Shown piece after piece: positions 8,060-17,070 of a stretch of 64,000 bases of DNA. Both the position numbers and the translations under genes were made by a program. A model generated the notes under the pieces. It had not been told where the DNA came from, ran no database searches, and was given only the letters and a program-made list of their open reading frames with translations. Position 1 is the stretch's first letter, and each line of letters opens with the position of its first letter. Source of the stretch: Agromyces archimandritae (GTDB lineage: Bacteria > Actinomycetota > Actinomycetes > Actinomycetales > Microbacteriaceae); contig NZ_CP071696.1 of NCBI RefSeq assembly GCF_018024495.1, positions 558,001 through 622,000 on the forward strand, given 5' to 3'.

Positions 8060-10135
8060 TCAGCGGTGGTCGAGCTCGTGCGCGTGCTGCGCACCCCCGA
8101 CCGGAGCCGACTTCTGCATGAGCAGGAGGAACTCGGTGTTCGACTGCGACTCCTTGAGCCGGCCGAGCACGGCCTCCAGGGCCTGCTGCGGCTCGAGCCC
8201 GGCAAGGGCGCGGCGCAGCTTCCAGGTGATCTTGACCTCGTCGGGCGAGAGGAGCATCTCCTCGCGTCGCGTGGAGGATGCGTTCACGTCCACGGCCGGG
8301 AAGATCCGCTTGTCGGCCAGCTGACGCGACAGGCGCAGCTCGCTGTTGCCCGTGCCCTTGAACTCCTCGAAGATCACCTCGTCCATCTTCGACCCGGTCT
8401 CGACGAGCGCCGTGGCGAGGATCGTCAGCGAACCGCCGTTCTCGATGTTGCGCGCGGCGCCGAAGAAGCGCTTCGGGGGGTAGAGCGCCGAGGCATCCAC
8501 CCCGCCCGACAGCACCCGGCCCGACGCCGGGGCCGCGAGGTTGTAGGCACGGCCGAGGCGGGTGATCGAGTCGAGCAGCACGACGACATCGTGGCCGAGC
8601 TCGACCAGACGCTTGGCGCGCTCGATCGCGAGCTCGGCGACCGTCGTGTGGTCTTCGGCCGGACGGTCGAAGGTCGAGGCGACGACCTCGCCCTTGACGG
8701 TGCGCTGCATGTCGGTGACCTCTTCGGGCCGCTCGTCGACGAGCACGACCATGAGGTGGACCTCGGGGTTGTTCTGCGAGATCGCGTTCGCGATCTGCTG
8801 CAGGACGATCGTCTTGCCCGCCTTCGGCGGGGCGACGATGAGGCCGCGCTGGCCCTTGCCGATCGGGGCGACGAGGTCGATGATGCGCTGCGTGAGCTTC
8901 GTCGGCTCGGTCTCGAGCCGCAGGCGCTCCTGCGGGTAGAGCGGCGTGAGCTTCTGGAACTCGACGCGCGTGCCGGCCTCGTCGACGCTCTGGCCGTTGA
9001 CCGAGTCGACCTTGACGAGGGCGTTGTACTTCTGGCGGTTGTTGTGCTCGCCGTCGCGCGGCTGCTTGATCGCGCCGACGACCGCGTCGCCCTTGCGCAG
9101 GTGGTACTTCTTGACCTGGCCGAGGGAGACGTACACGTCGCTCGGGCCGGGCAGGTAGCCGGTGGTGCGGACGAACGCGTAGTTGTCGAGCACGTCCAGG
9201 ATGCCCGCGATGGGCACGAGCACGTCGTCGTCGAGGATCTCGGGTTCGACGTCCTCGCCGCCTCCGCGGCGCTTGCGGTCGCGGTAGCGGCCGCGGCGGC
9301 CGCCCTCGCCGTCCCGGTCCTGCTGATTCTGGTTCTGGCGGTCCTGGTTCTGGCGCTCGCCCTGGCCCTTGTCCTGGTGCTGGCCGCGGTCGCCCTTGTC
9401 CTGGTTCTTGTCGGACTTCTTGCCGTCGCCGTCGGCCTTGCCGCCGTCCTTCTTGCCGCCCTCGCCCTTCTCGGGCTGCTTCTGGGAGCCGCCGTCCTGC
9501 GACTGGCCGCCCTGCTGCTGGCCGCCCTGTTCGTCCCGGCCGCCGCGACGACCGCGGCCGCGCCGGCCCTGGCGGGGCTGCGTCTCGTCGGTCTCGGCAG
9601 GCTTGGCCTCGGCCTGGGCGTCGCCGCCCTCCTCGCTCGTCTTGGCGGCGCGGCCCTCGTTCTGAGCGGCGCGGCCCTCGGCCGCCGCGGCGAGTTCCTC
9701 GCGCACGGCCGCACGGGCGGCCTCGCGACGGTCGTCGCCGGGCACGAGGTCGATGCCGGCTCCGCCGCCGTTGACGTGGCCGGCGGCCGCGGTGCTCGCG
9801 CTCGTCGCGCGGCGCGGCTGACGCCGCTGGCGGGCGGGGGCCTCGGCCGGTGCGGCGGGGGCCTCCTCGCCGGCGGATGCCTCGGCGGCAGGCGCTGCCG
9901 GGGCGGCGGCCGGGGCCGCAGCCGCCGGCGCCTCGACGGGCGCAGACTGCGCGGATGAAGCGCCCGCGTTCGCGTCCTGCCGCAGGGCGATCTGCTCGAT
10001 GAGCTCGCCCTTGCGGAGCTTGGTGGCGCCGGGTACGCCGAGGGAGAGCGCGAGGCGCTGGAGCTCGGCGACCTTCATGGCCCGGAGTTCGGTGCGGTTC
10101 GCCACGGCCTGGCCGTGGTCGGTTCCGTTGGTCAC
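8060..10135 (-). CDS. rho: Transcription termination factor Rho with Arg/Gln/Asn-rich insert
   Basis: Hexameric RNA helicase-translocase that ends transcription. The 691-residue protein is longer than the roughly 420 residues of E. coli Rho because of a disordered N-terminal insert, as in other actinobacteria. Order of parts: Rho N domain (about 15-50), Ala/Pro-rich linker, Arg/Gly/Asp/Gln/Asn-rich region (about 178-293), cold-shock-like RNA-binding domain with [19 protein letters not shown], Walker A PPKAGKT (about 434-441), Walker B region LVDERPEEV and the R-loop GYP-equivalent region. Start GTG at 10135 is set by AAGGAAT immediately upstream. A 240-bp leader separates it from thrB. Confidence 0.95.
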   Translation of the reverse strand: MTNGTDHGQAVANRTELRAMKVAELQRLALSLGVPGATKLRKGELIEQIALRQDANAGASSAQSAPVEAPAAAAPAAAPAAPAAEASAGEEAPAAPAEAPARQRRQPRRATSASTAAAGHVNGGGAGIDLVPGDDRREAARAAVREELAAAAEGRAAQNEGRAAKTSEEGGDAQAEAKPAETDETQPRQGRRGRGRRGGRDEQGGQQQGGQSQDGGSQKQPEKGEGGKKDGGKADGDGKKSDKNQDKGDRGQHQDKGQGERQNQDRQNQNQQDRDGEGGRRGRYRDRKRRGGGEDVEPEILDDDVLVPIAGILDVLDNYAFVRTTGYLPGPSDVYVSLGQVKKYHLRKGDAVVGAIKQPRDGEHNNRQKYNALVKVDSVNGQSVDEAGTRVEFQKLTPLYPQERLRLETEPTKLTQRIIDLVAPIGKGQRGLIVAPPKAGKTIVLQQIANAISQNNPEVHLMVVLVDERPEEVTDMQRTVKGEVVASTFDRPAEDHTTVAELAIERAKRLVELGHDVVVLLDSITRLGRAYNLAAPASGRVLSGGVDASALYPPKRFFGAARNIENGGSLTILATALVETGSKMDEVIFEEFKGTGNSELRLSRQLADKRIFPAVDVNASSTRREEMLLSPDEVKITWKLRRALAGLEPQQALEAVLGRLKESQSNTEFLLLMQKSAPVGGAQHAHELDHR

Positions 10136-10333
10136 TGGGTGTATTCCTTCCCCCTGGACGCAAGACATGCGTGACCAGGAGAGTTGATCGCAATCGAACG
10201 CTCCGCCGATGCGGGAACACTGCCGGATGCAGGGACCCTGCCGAGCGGGCGCGCGAGCGAACGCAATGAAGTGCTGGAAAAAGTGCACGAGCCGACGGGT
10301 TCGGGGAGAGCCTGGCCATCGGGTGCTTTCAGC

Positions 10334-10339
10334 ATTCTA
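10334..10339 (-). promoter_or_regulatory. Candidate -10 element for rho
   Basis: On the minus strand the hexamer TAGAAT lies at 10334-10339 in the 242-bp gap between thrB and rho. It would give a transcript with a leader of nearly 200 nt. No convincing -35 is visible. The long leader would allow the autoregulation known for rho in other bacteria, but I see no specific attenuator. Confidence 0.4.
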
Positions 10340-10377
10340 GCACCGGGCACTCACCGCGACGGAAATCGAGCGGCGCG

Positions 10378-11349
10378 TCACGCCGCAGCAGGTCCGTCGT
10401 CCGTGCCCGTGACGGTCGCCCCCTTGAAGTCGACCGCGAGCGGAAGCGCCTGCCAGGCGCTCTCCGAGGTCTCCTCCACGAGGGCTGCGGCGTCGAGGCG
10501 CTGCTTCGGGTCGCTCGCGAGCACGAGCACCGAGGGCCCGGCCCCCGAGACGACGGCCGGGTAGCCGGCGGCGCGGAGCCCTGCGATGACGCGGTCGGTC
10601 TCGGGCATCGCCTGGGCGCGGTAGCTCTGGTGGAGCTTGTCCTCGGTGGCCTGCAGCAGCAGTTCGGGGCTCTGGGTGAGGGCCGCGACCAGCAGGGCGG
10701 AGCGCGAGACGTTGAACACGGCGTCCTCGTGGGGCACCGATTCGGGCTGCAGCGAACGGGCCAGCGCGGTCGACATGACGTGCTCGGGCACGAGCACGAG
10801 CGGCGAGACGCCGCGGTGCACGATGAGCTTCTTGTGCCGTGGGCCGTCGGGCGTCGTCCAAGCGATGGTGAGCCCGCCGAAGAGCGAGGGGGCGACGTTG
10901 TCGGGGTGGCCTTCGAGCTCGGTGGCGATCTCGAGCAGCTCGTCGGGCCCGATCTCGGCGATGCCTTCGAGCAGCCCCTTGCCGATCATGACGCCGGCGA
11001 CGATCGCCGCGCCCGAGGAGCCGAGGCCTCGCCCGTGCGGGATCGCGTTGCGGGCGACGAGGCGCAGCGGCGGCATGCGGTAGCCGAAGCGGGCGAAGGT
11101 GTGCGCGATGGAGCGGACGACGAGGTGCTGCTCGTCGAGGGGCACCTCCCCCTCGCCGACGCCGTGCACCTCGATCTCGAGCCCGGCGTCGATGATGCTC
11201 GCCTCGAGTTCGTCGTAGAGGGCCAGGGCGAGCCCGAGGGTGTCGAAGCCGGGGCCGAGGTTGGCCGTCGTCGCCGGCACCTTGACGTGCACCGTGCGCG
11301 CGGCGACGGGGGCCTCGACGGGTTCGCCGGCCGGGGTGGGGTGGGTCAC
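10378..11349 (-). CDS. thrB: Homoserine kinase
   Basis: GHMP-family kinase that phosphorylates homoserine for threonine synthesis. The 323-residue protein has the GHMP ATP-binding motif PHGRGLGSSGAAIVAG (around residues 103-118), the N-terminal VKVPATTANLGPGFD motif, and the C-terminal SGAGPSVLVLA. The GTG start overlaps the hom stop in GTGA, so the two are coupled, with AAGGAG inside the end of hom. The partner thrC, which normally lies between hom and thrB, is not in this window. Confidence 0.94.
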   Translation of the reverse strand: MTHPTPAGEPVEAPVAARTVHVKVPATTANLGPGFDTLGLALALYDELEASIIDAGLEIEVHGVGEGEVPLDEQHLVVRSIAHTFARFGYRMPPLRLVARNAIPHGRGLGSSGAAIVAGVMIGKGLLEGIAEIGPDELLEIATELEGHPDNVAPSLFGGLTIAWTTPDGPRHKKLIVHRGVSPLVLVPEHVMSTALARSLQPESVPHEDAVFNVSRSALLVAALTQSPELLLQATEDKLHQSYRAQAMPETDRVIAGLRAAGYPAVVSGAGPSVLVLASDPKQRLDAAALVEETSESAWQALPLAVDFKGATVTGTDDGPAAA

Positions 11350-12656
11350 GCTGCTCCTTCGACTCGGAGGACGGATGCGACGGAGGCCACGGCCGGGATC
11401 GTCGCGAGTTCGGCGACGGTCTCGGCGAGGGCGGACTCCCTGGCCGTGTGCGTGCCGACGACCAGGGTAGCCCGGCCAGACTCGTCGCTCGTCGTCTGCT
11501 GCAGCTGCTCGACCGAAACGCCGTGCCGCGCGAAGGTCTGCGCGACGGCGGCGAGCACGCCGGGCTGGTCGTCGACGTCGAGGCTGATCGCGTAGCGCGT
11601 GGTGACCTTGCCGATGTCGAGGACGGGCAGTCCGGCGTGGGCCGAGTCGCCGAGGCCGGGGCCGCCGACGACGTGACGGCGGGCGACGGCGACGAGGTCG
11701 CCGAGCACCGCGGAGGCGGTCTGCACCCCGCCGGCGCCTGCACCGTAGAACATGAGCGGGCCGGCGGCCTCGGCCTCGACGAAGACGGCGTTGTTGCCGC
11801 CGCGGACGGATGCCAGGGGGTGGGTGCGCGGGATGAGTGCGGGGTGCACGCGCACCGAGACCGCGTCCTCGCCCGTATCGGGGTCGGTCATCCGCCCGCA
11901 GATCGCCAGGAGCTTCACGACGTAGCCGGCGTCGGCGGCGGCGGCGACCTCGGCCGCGGAGATCTCGGTGATGCCTTCGCGGTGCACCGAGGCGAGCGGC
12001 ACGGTGGTGTGGAAGGCGAGGCTCGCGAGGATCGCGGCCTTCTGCGCGGCGTCGTACCCGCCGATGTCGGCGGTGGGGTCGGCTTCGGCATAGCCGAGCT
12101 CGGTCGCCGTGGCCAGCGCGTTCTCGAGGCTCGTGCCGGTCGAGTCCATGCGGTCGAGGATGAAGTTCGTGGTGCCGTTCACGATCGCGAGGATGCGCTC
12201 GACGCGGTCGCCGGCGAGTGATTCGCGCAGCGGCCGGATGATCGGGATCGCCCCGGCGACGGCCGCCTCGTAGGCGAGCTGGGCGCCGACCTGCTCGGCG
12301 GCCTCGGCGAGCTCGGGGCCGTGGGTGGCCAGGAGCGCCTTGTTGCCGGTGACGACGTCGGCCCCCGAGCCGAGGGCCTGCAGCACGAAGGTGCGTGCCG
12401 GTTCGATGCCGCCCATGAGCTCGATGACGATGTCGGCGCCGAGGATCAGCGATTCGGCGTCGGTCGTGAACAGCTCCTGCGGCAGGGGGGTGTCGCGGGG
12501 CGCGTCGGGGTCGCGCACGGCGATGCCGACGAGTTCGAGGCGGGCACCGACGCGGTTGGCGAGCTCATCGGCTTCGTCGATGAGGAGCCTGGCGACCTGG
12601 GAGCCGACGGTGCCGGCCCCGAGCAGGGCGACGCGCAGGGAACGGTAGGCGAACAC
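11346..12656 (-). CDS. hom: Homoserine dehydrogenase
   Basis: NAD(P)-dependent reduction of aspartate semialdehyde to homoserine, the branch to threonine and methionine. The 436-residue protein has the N-terminal dinucleotide-binding GAGTVG (about 14-19), the catalytic domain with NGTTNFILDRM, and a C-terminal ACT domain (about 355-430) containing SLDVDDQPGVLAAVA, which is usually the threonine feedback site. GTG start, with GGGAGGAA in the end of lysA; the gap after the lysA stop is 3 nt. Forms the operon lysA-hom-thrB. Confidence 0.95.
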   Translation of the reverse strand: MFAYRSLRVALLGAGTVGSQVARLLIDEADELANRVGARLELVGIAVRDPDAPRDTPLPQELFTTDAESLILGADIVIELMGGIEPARTFVLQALGSGADVVTGNKALLATHGPELAEAAEQVGAQLAYEAAVAGAIPIIRPLRESLAGDRVERILAIVNGTTNFILDRMDSTGTSLENALATATELGYAEADPTADIGGYDAAQKAAILASLAFHTTVPLASVHREGITEISAAEVAAAADAGYVVKLLAICGRMTDPDTGEDAVSVRVHPALIPRTHPLASVRGGNNAVFVEAEAAGPLMFYGAGAGGVQTASAVLGDLVAVARRHVVGGPGLGDSAHAGLPVLDIGKVTTRYAISLDVDDQPGVLAAVAQTFARHGVSVEQLQQTTSDESGRATLVVGTHTARESALAETVAELATIPAVASVASVLRVEGAA

Positions 12657-12659
12657 GGA

Positions 12660-14024
12660 TCAGTTCCTCCCTCGGAGTCCGGCGTCGCGGGCGAGGAGGG
12701 ATTCCTCCGTGTCGCCGTGGACGATGACGCGCGCCTCGCCGCCGGCGACGGCGACGACCGGCGGGCGCGGGACGTGGTTGTAGTTGGATGCGAGCGACCA
12801 GCAGTACGCGCCCGTCGCGGCGAGCGCGACGAGATCGCCGGGCCCGACGTCGCCGGGCAGTTGGTCGTGGTCGACGACGATGTCGCCGGCCTCGCAGTGC
12901 TTGCCGGCGACGCGCACGAGCACGGGGTCGGCGGTGCCGGTGCGCGAGGCGAGCCGCACCGTGTAGTCGGCGCCGTAGAGGGCGGGGCGGGCGTTGTCGC
13001 TCATGCCGCCGTCGACCGAGACGTAGTGCCGCACGCCGCCGTCGATCGGCACGGCCTTGACGGTGCCGACCGTGTAGAGGGTGACGCCGGCCGGGCCGAT
13101 GATCGCACGGCCGGGCTCGAAGGCGAGGCGGGGCGGGCGGATGCCGCGCTCACGGCATCCATCGGCCACGGCCGCCGCGATGCCCGCCGCGATCTCCTCG
13201 ATCGGGGCCGGCGTGTCATCGGAGGTGTAGGCGATCCCGAAACCGCCGCCGAGGTTCAGCTCGGGCACCTCGCCGCCGGCCAGGAGCGCGGCGTGGGCGT
13301 CGAGGAGGCGTGCGGCCGATTCGGCGAAGCCGCCGGCGTCGAAGATCTGCGAGCCGATGTGGCAGTGCAGGCCGAGGAAGTCGAGGGAGTCGTGCGCGCG
13401 GATGCGGACGCCGAGTTCGACGGCGCGGCCGAGGGGGACGCCGAACTTCTGGTCCTCGTGCGCGGTCGCGAGGAATTCGTGGGTGGATGCGTGCACGCCG
13501 CTGTTGACGCGGAGCCGCACCCGCTGCACGCGGCCGGCGGCCCGGGCCGCCCGGGCGACGCGTTCGATCTCGATCTCGCTGTCGATGACGATCGTGCCGA
13601 CGCCGGCGGCGACGGCCCGTTCGATCTCGGCGACCGACTTGTTGTTGCCGTGGAAGCCGATGAGCGCCGGGGCGACGCCGGCGGCGAGCGCGACGGCGAG
13701 TTCGCCGCCGGTGCACACGTCGATGCCGAGCCCCTCCTCGACCATCCACCGGGCCGCTTCGCCCGAGAGGAAGGCCTTGCCGGCGTAGTAGACGTGCGCC
13801 TCGGTACCGATGGCTCGGGCGGCGTCGGCCAGGGCGGTGCGGATGCGGCGCGCGCGGGCGCGCGCCTCGTCTTCGTCGAGGACGTAGAGCGGCGAGCCGA
13901 ATCGGGCGACGAGCTCGGGGGCGCTCACCCCGCCGACGACGATCGCGCCGGCGGCGTCGCGGTGGGCGGAGGCCGGCCAGACGGCCGGATCGAGCACGTC
14001 GGCATCGGCGGAAGCGTGGGACAC
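12660..14024 (-). CDS. lysA: Diaminopimelate decarboxylase
   Basis: PLP enzyme of fold type III that converts meso-diaminopimelate to lysine. The 454-residue protein has the PLP-lysine motif YYAGKAFL, the HIGSQ motif, the glycine loop NLGGGFGI, EPGRAI and the C-terminal substrate motif with ASNYN. GTG start at 14024. First gene of lysA-hom-thrB, so the aspartate-family pathways to lysine and threonine share a transcript. About 200 bp upstream to the next gene show no obvious lysine riboswitch. Confidence 0.95.
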   Translation of the reverse strand: MSHASADADVLDPAVWPASAHRDAAGAIVVGGVSAPELVARFGSPLYVLDEDEARARARRIRTALADAARAIGTEAHVYYAGKAFLSGEAARWMVEEGLGIDVCTGGELAVALAAGVAPALIGFHGNNKSVAEIERAVAAGVGTIVIDSEIEIERVARAARAAGRVQRVRLRVNSGVHASTHEFLATAHEDQKFGVPLGRAVELGVRIRAHDSLDFLGLHCHIGSQIFDAGGFAESAARLLDAHAALLAGGEVPELNLGGGFGIAYTSDDTPAPIEEIAAGIAAAVADGCRERGIRPPRLAFEPGRAIIGPAGVTLYTVGTVKAVPIDGGVRHYVSVDGGMSDNARPALYGADYTVRLASRTGTADPVLVRVAGKHCEAGDIVVDHDQLPGDVGPGDLVALAATGAYCWSLASNYNHVPRPPVVAVAGGEARVIVHGDTEESLLARDAGLRGRN

Positions 14025-14225
14025 GGGGAGACCTCGTCGAGTGAGCGGGGCGAACGCGGGGACCCGGCGAGCGGACCCGGCATGGCCCCTGAAGCCGGCC
14101 CGCGGGGATGCGGGCAGGGTTTCAGCCTAGTCGCCGGCCGATGCCGGGTCCGTTGTATGACGTCGTGGCGGTGAGTACCGGCCGGCCGCGGCGCCGCCCG
14201 AGGCGGTGCGGCGCCGCGGAGCGCG

Positions 14226-15161
14226 TCAGCCGGCGACGCGGGCGACGAGCCGCCCGGTGACCTCGCCGCGACGGAGCCGTTCGAGGCCCTCGCCGATCTC
14301 GTCGAAGCCGATGACGGTGTACGCGGGCTCGATCTCGCGGGCGAGAAGCAGTCGGAAGACCTCTTCGATGTCGGCGACGGTGCCGCCGAGGGAGCCGCGG
14401 AGGTTCTTGCCGAGGAGGGTGTTGGTGACGACGGTGAACGTCGGCTTGCCGAGGCCGACCTGCACGGCCGTGCCGCCCGGGCGGATCGCGTCGATCGCCT
14501 TCTGGGTGGTGTCGAAGCCGGCGTAGTCGACGACGAGGTCGAAGCCCTGCCCCTTCCACGCGGCGGCGTCCTCGACGACGTCGGCGACGCCGGCGGCCTT
14601 CGCGAGGTCCCAGACGTCGTGCTTCAGCTCGGCGACGTGCACTTCGGCGCCGGCGAGGACGGCGGCGCGCGTGCCGATCTGCCCGAGGCCTCCGTAGCCG
14701 ATGATGCCGACCTTCATGCCGGCCGCCGCGCCGCCGGTGACCATGACCGCGTGGTAGGAGGTCATGCCGGCGTCGGTGGCGATCGCGGCGAGCTCGGGGC
14801 CGAGGCCCTCGGGCACGCGTGCGAGGTCGGCGGCGTTCGCGACGAGCTTGTCGGCGAAGCCGCCGGGGGTGAACATGCCGAGCGGGGGCCGCTCGCCGGC
14901 GGAGTTGACGCCGACGAGGTCGCCGACGGCCCAGCCCTCCACGCCCTCGCCGATCGCGCTGATGACGCCGGCGTTCTCGTGGCCCTGCGTCATCGGCAGG
15001 AAGGGCATGACGCCCTCGCCGAGCTCCATGTACATGAGGTCGCTGTGGCAGAGCCCGGCGGCCTGCACGTCGATGACGACCTCGCCGGGGCCGGCTGCGG
15101 GTTCGGGGATTTCGTTCAGGGCGATGGGCTTGCCGCGGCCCTCGAACTGCCATGCGCGCAC
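14226..15161 (-). CDS. Zinc-type alcohol dehydrogenase (MDR family), short form
   Basis: Medium-chain dehydrogenase/reductase that probably oxidises alcohols or reduces aldehydes. The 311-residue protein has the catalytic zinc region AGLCHSD and GHENAG, and a Rossmann motif GYGGLGQIG. It lacks the four-cysteine structural zinc lobe: the corresponding segment is GVNSAGERPPLGMF, which explains why it is shorter than the usual 340-350 residues. GTG at 15161 is preceded by AAGGAG at the right distance. Divergent from a LacI-family gene, with a palindromic operator in the 82-bp gap. Substrate not determinable. Confidence 0.88.
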   Translation of the reverse strand: MRAWQFEGRGKPIALNEIPEPAAGPGEVVIDVQAAGLCHSDLMYMELGEGVMPFLPMTQGHENAGVISAIGEGVEGWAVGDLVGVNSAGERPPLGMFTPGGFADKLVANAADLARVPEGLGPELAAIATDAGMTSYHAVMVTGGAAAGMKVGIIGYGGLGQIGTRAAVLAGAEVHVAELKHDVWDLAKAAGVADVVEDAAAWKGQGFDLVVDYAGFDTTQKAIDAIRPGGTAVQVGLGKPTFTVVTNTLLGKNLRGSLGGTVADIEEVFRLLLAREIEPAYTVIGFDEIGEGLERLRRGEVTGRLVARVAG

Positions 15162-15212
15162 GGTGCGCTCCTTCCGGGGCCGGGGATGGATCGGCCTCAG
15201 TTCCAGGCTAGG

Positions 15213-15230
15213 CACTTAATCGGTTAAGTG
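15213..15230. promoter_or_regulatory. LacI-type operator between the ADH and lacI-like genes
   Basis: CACTTAA and TTAAGTG form a perfect 7-bp dyad around TCGG, the size and centre expected of a LacI/GalR-family operator. It is AT-rich in an otherwise GC-rich gap and ends 13 bp before the regulator ATG and 52 bp before the ADH start. It is therefore well placed for repression of both genes. Confidence 0.75.
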
Positions 15231-15243
15231 ATAGCGTGCGGAC

Positions 15244-16188
15244 ATGAACGAGCCCCGGGTGCGGATCCGCGACGTCGCGCGGGCCGCCGGGGTCTCGACG
15301 GCGACCGTCAGCTACGTGCTGAACGAGGCGCCCGGCCAGACCATCCGCCCCGAGACCCGCGAACGCGTGCGCCGGGCCGCCGCCGAACTCGGCTACGCGC
15401 CGCACGGCATCGCACGGTCGCTGCGCGAGGGGCGGTCCCGCATCGTCGTGCTGAACACGGGTGTCTTCGCGGGCGGCGGACGCGTCGCCGAGCTCGTCGC
15501 GGGCATGGACGCCGAACTCCGCGAGCACGGCTTCACGCTGCTGCTCACCTCGGCGGCCGGCGGGGTGCCCGCCGAGGTGGTGGATGCCGTGGCGCCGCGC
15601 GCCGTGCTCGACCTCGCCGACTTCGCGGTCGGCGACGAACGCGCCGACGACGTCTCCGGGTTCGTCGCGGGCGATCACGTCGGCTTCGCCTACCAGTCCT
15701 ACGCGCAACTGCAGCACCTGGCGGAGCGCGGGCACCGGGCGATCGCCCTCGCCGTGCCCGCCGGCCGGGCCGCCGCCGGTCCGGCGCTGCCGGCGCGCAT
15801 CGAGCACGCGCGGCGTGCGGCGGCGCGCCTCGGCATCCCGGAGCCGGTCCTGCTCGAACTCGACCTCGACGGGCCCCGCGATGCACGCCGCGACGCCCTC
15901 GGCGGCCTCCTCGACCGCTCCCCCGTCACCGCCGTCGCCGGCTACAGCGACGACGAAGCCCTCGCCGTGATCGTCGCCGCCGCCGAACTCGGCATCGAGG
16001 TGCCGGCGCGCCTGGCCGTGATGGGCTTCGACGAGCGCGGATACGGCGGGCTCATCAGGCCGGCGCTCACGACCCTCCGCATCGACGCCGCCGCGTACGG
16101 CCGCCGTGCGGCGCGGATCGCCCTCGGCCTCGACCCCGGGGAGTGGACCGGGGCGCCGTCGAGCGTCGTCGAACGCGAGAGCACCTGA
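15244..16188 (+). CDS. LacI-family transcriptional regulator
   Basis: Probable repressor of itself and of the divergent alcohol dehydrogenase. The 314-residue protein has the LacI helix-turn-helix (residues 5-30, IRDVARAAGVSTATVSYVLN), the hinge-helix region (about 50-62) and a periplasmic-binding-protein-like effector domain. The C-terminus keeps the family pattern AVMGFDERG followed by TTLRIDAAAYGRRAA. It is slightly shorter than the usual 330-345 residues because the first half of the effector domain is reduced. No sugar-use gene adjoins it, so the effector may not be a sugar. ATG at 15244. Confidence 0.9.
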   Translation: MNEPRVRIRDVARAAGVSTATVSYVLNEAPGQTIRPETRERVRRAAAELGYAPHGIARSLREGRSRIVVLNTGVFAGGGRVAELVAGMDAELREHGFTLLLTSAAGGVPAEVVDAVAPRAVLDLADFAVGDERADDVSGFVAGDHVGFAYQSYAQLQHLAERGHRAIALAVPAGRAAAGPALPARIEHARRAAARLGIPEPVLLELDLDGPRDARRDALGGLLDRSPVTAVAGYSDDEALAVIVAAAELGIEVPARLAVMGFDERGYGGLIRPALTTLRIDAAAYGRRAARIALGLDPGEWTGAPSSVVEREST

Positions 16189-16224
16189 GCGGATGCCGCC
16201 GCGCGCCGACCCCGCGGTACGCCT

Positions 16225-17070
16225 CTACTCGCAGCTGCCCGGGCGCTCCAGCATCTCGGCGTCGAGGGGGAAGCCGCTCGCGGCCACCCGGACCGTCGCC
16301 CGCTCCGGCGTGACACCGACATGGCGGACCTCCACGCCCTCCGGCAGCCGGTCGGCGACGCACAGCGACACCGGCTCGGACCCCGTGATGCGGTCGGCGA
16401 GACCGCCGAGGTCGAGCGAGGCGCCGCCCCAGTTGACCTCGACGGATTCGGGCTGCAGCAGGATCGCCGTACCGGCCGCGGCCGGCGTCGCCGTCACCGT
16501 GAACCCGATCTCCTGCCCGAGGAAGCTCGTCGAATCCCCGTAGCTGATCGTGCCGTCGCCGAGCGTGAACGCCCCGTCTCCGGGAACCTCGAGCTGTTCG
16601 GCGAGGATCGCCGCATCCACCGACAGCTCGCCCTCGGCATGGCCGACCGTGCCGCCCTCGGCGAGCGGAACCCCGTACGCATGAACCTCCGCCGAGAGCG
16701 CGTCGCCGCGGAAGCTCAACTCAGGGGCGCTCAGATGCACCTCGTCGAAACGGCCCGCGATCAGCTGCGCGAGCACCGAGAAGCCGCCGAGCTCGGTCGT
16801 CACCTCGCCGGTGATGCCCTCCGGCAGGTTCTGCTCCGCCTCACCGGAGATGCGCTGCTCGATCTGGCCGCGCACGATGAACTCGGCCGCGACGAGACCG
16901 ACCGCGAGCAGCACGACGACGCCGAGCGCGATGAACCAGCCGCGACCGCGCGACCGAGCCGGGCGTGCGCCGGCATCCGCACCCCCGTCGTTCGGCGGCG
17001 TGGATGCCGGGGCGAGCACCTCGGTCGGGTACGGCGTCGTCGGAAACGCCTCGGTGGGGCGATCGCTCAC
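16225..17070 (-). CDS. DUF2993/LmeA-like membrane-anchored lipid-binding protein
   Basis: The 281-residue protein has a Pro/Thr-rich cytoplasmic N-terminus (about 1-55), one transmembrane helix (about 60-82, WFIALGVVVLLAVGLVAAE) and an extracytoplasmic domain of the DUF2993 type. The mycobacterial member LmeA binds phospholipid and supports mannan/lipomannan maturation; transfer of that role to this protein is an inference. GTG start overlaps the argS stop (GTGA), so it is translationally coupled to argS, although no functional link to aminoacylation is evident. Confidence 0.8.
   Translation of the reverse strand: MSDRPTEAFPTTPYPTEVLAPASTPPNDGGADAGARPARSRGRGWFIALGVVVLLAVGLVAAEFIVRGQIEQRISGEAEQNLPEGITGEVTTELGGFSVLAQLIAGRFDEVHLSAPELSFRGDALSAEVHAYGVPLAEGGTVGHAEGELSVDAAILAEQLEVPGDGAFTLGDGTISYGDSTSFLGQEIGFTVTATPAAAGTAILLQPESVEVNWGGASLDLGGLADRITGSEPVSLCVADRLPEGVEVRHVGVTPERATVRVAASGFPLDAEMLERPGSCE

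Noticed and set aside
6978..10319. A 1113-codon open frame on the minus strand running through prfA and rho
   Set aside because: Only its last 359 codons match a protein family (RF1). The rest is a high-GC shadow frame of rho with low-complexity Arg/Pro-rich sequence.
14025..14225. Lysine riboswitch before lysA
   Set aside because: The 200 bp shows no sequence like the conserved lysine-riboswitch junction and no terminator.
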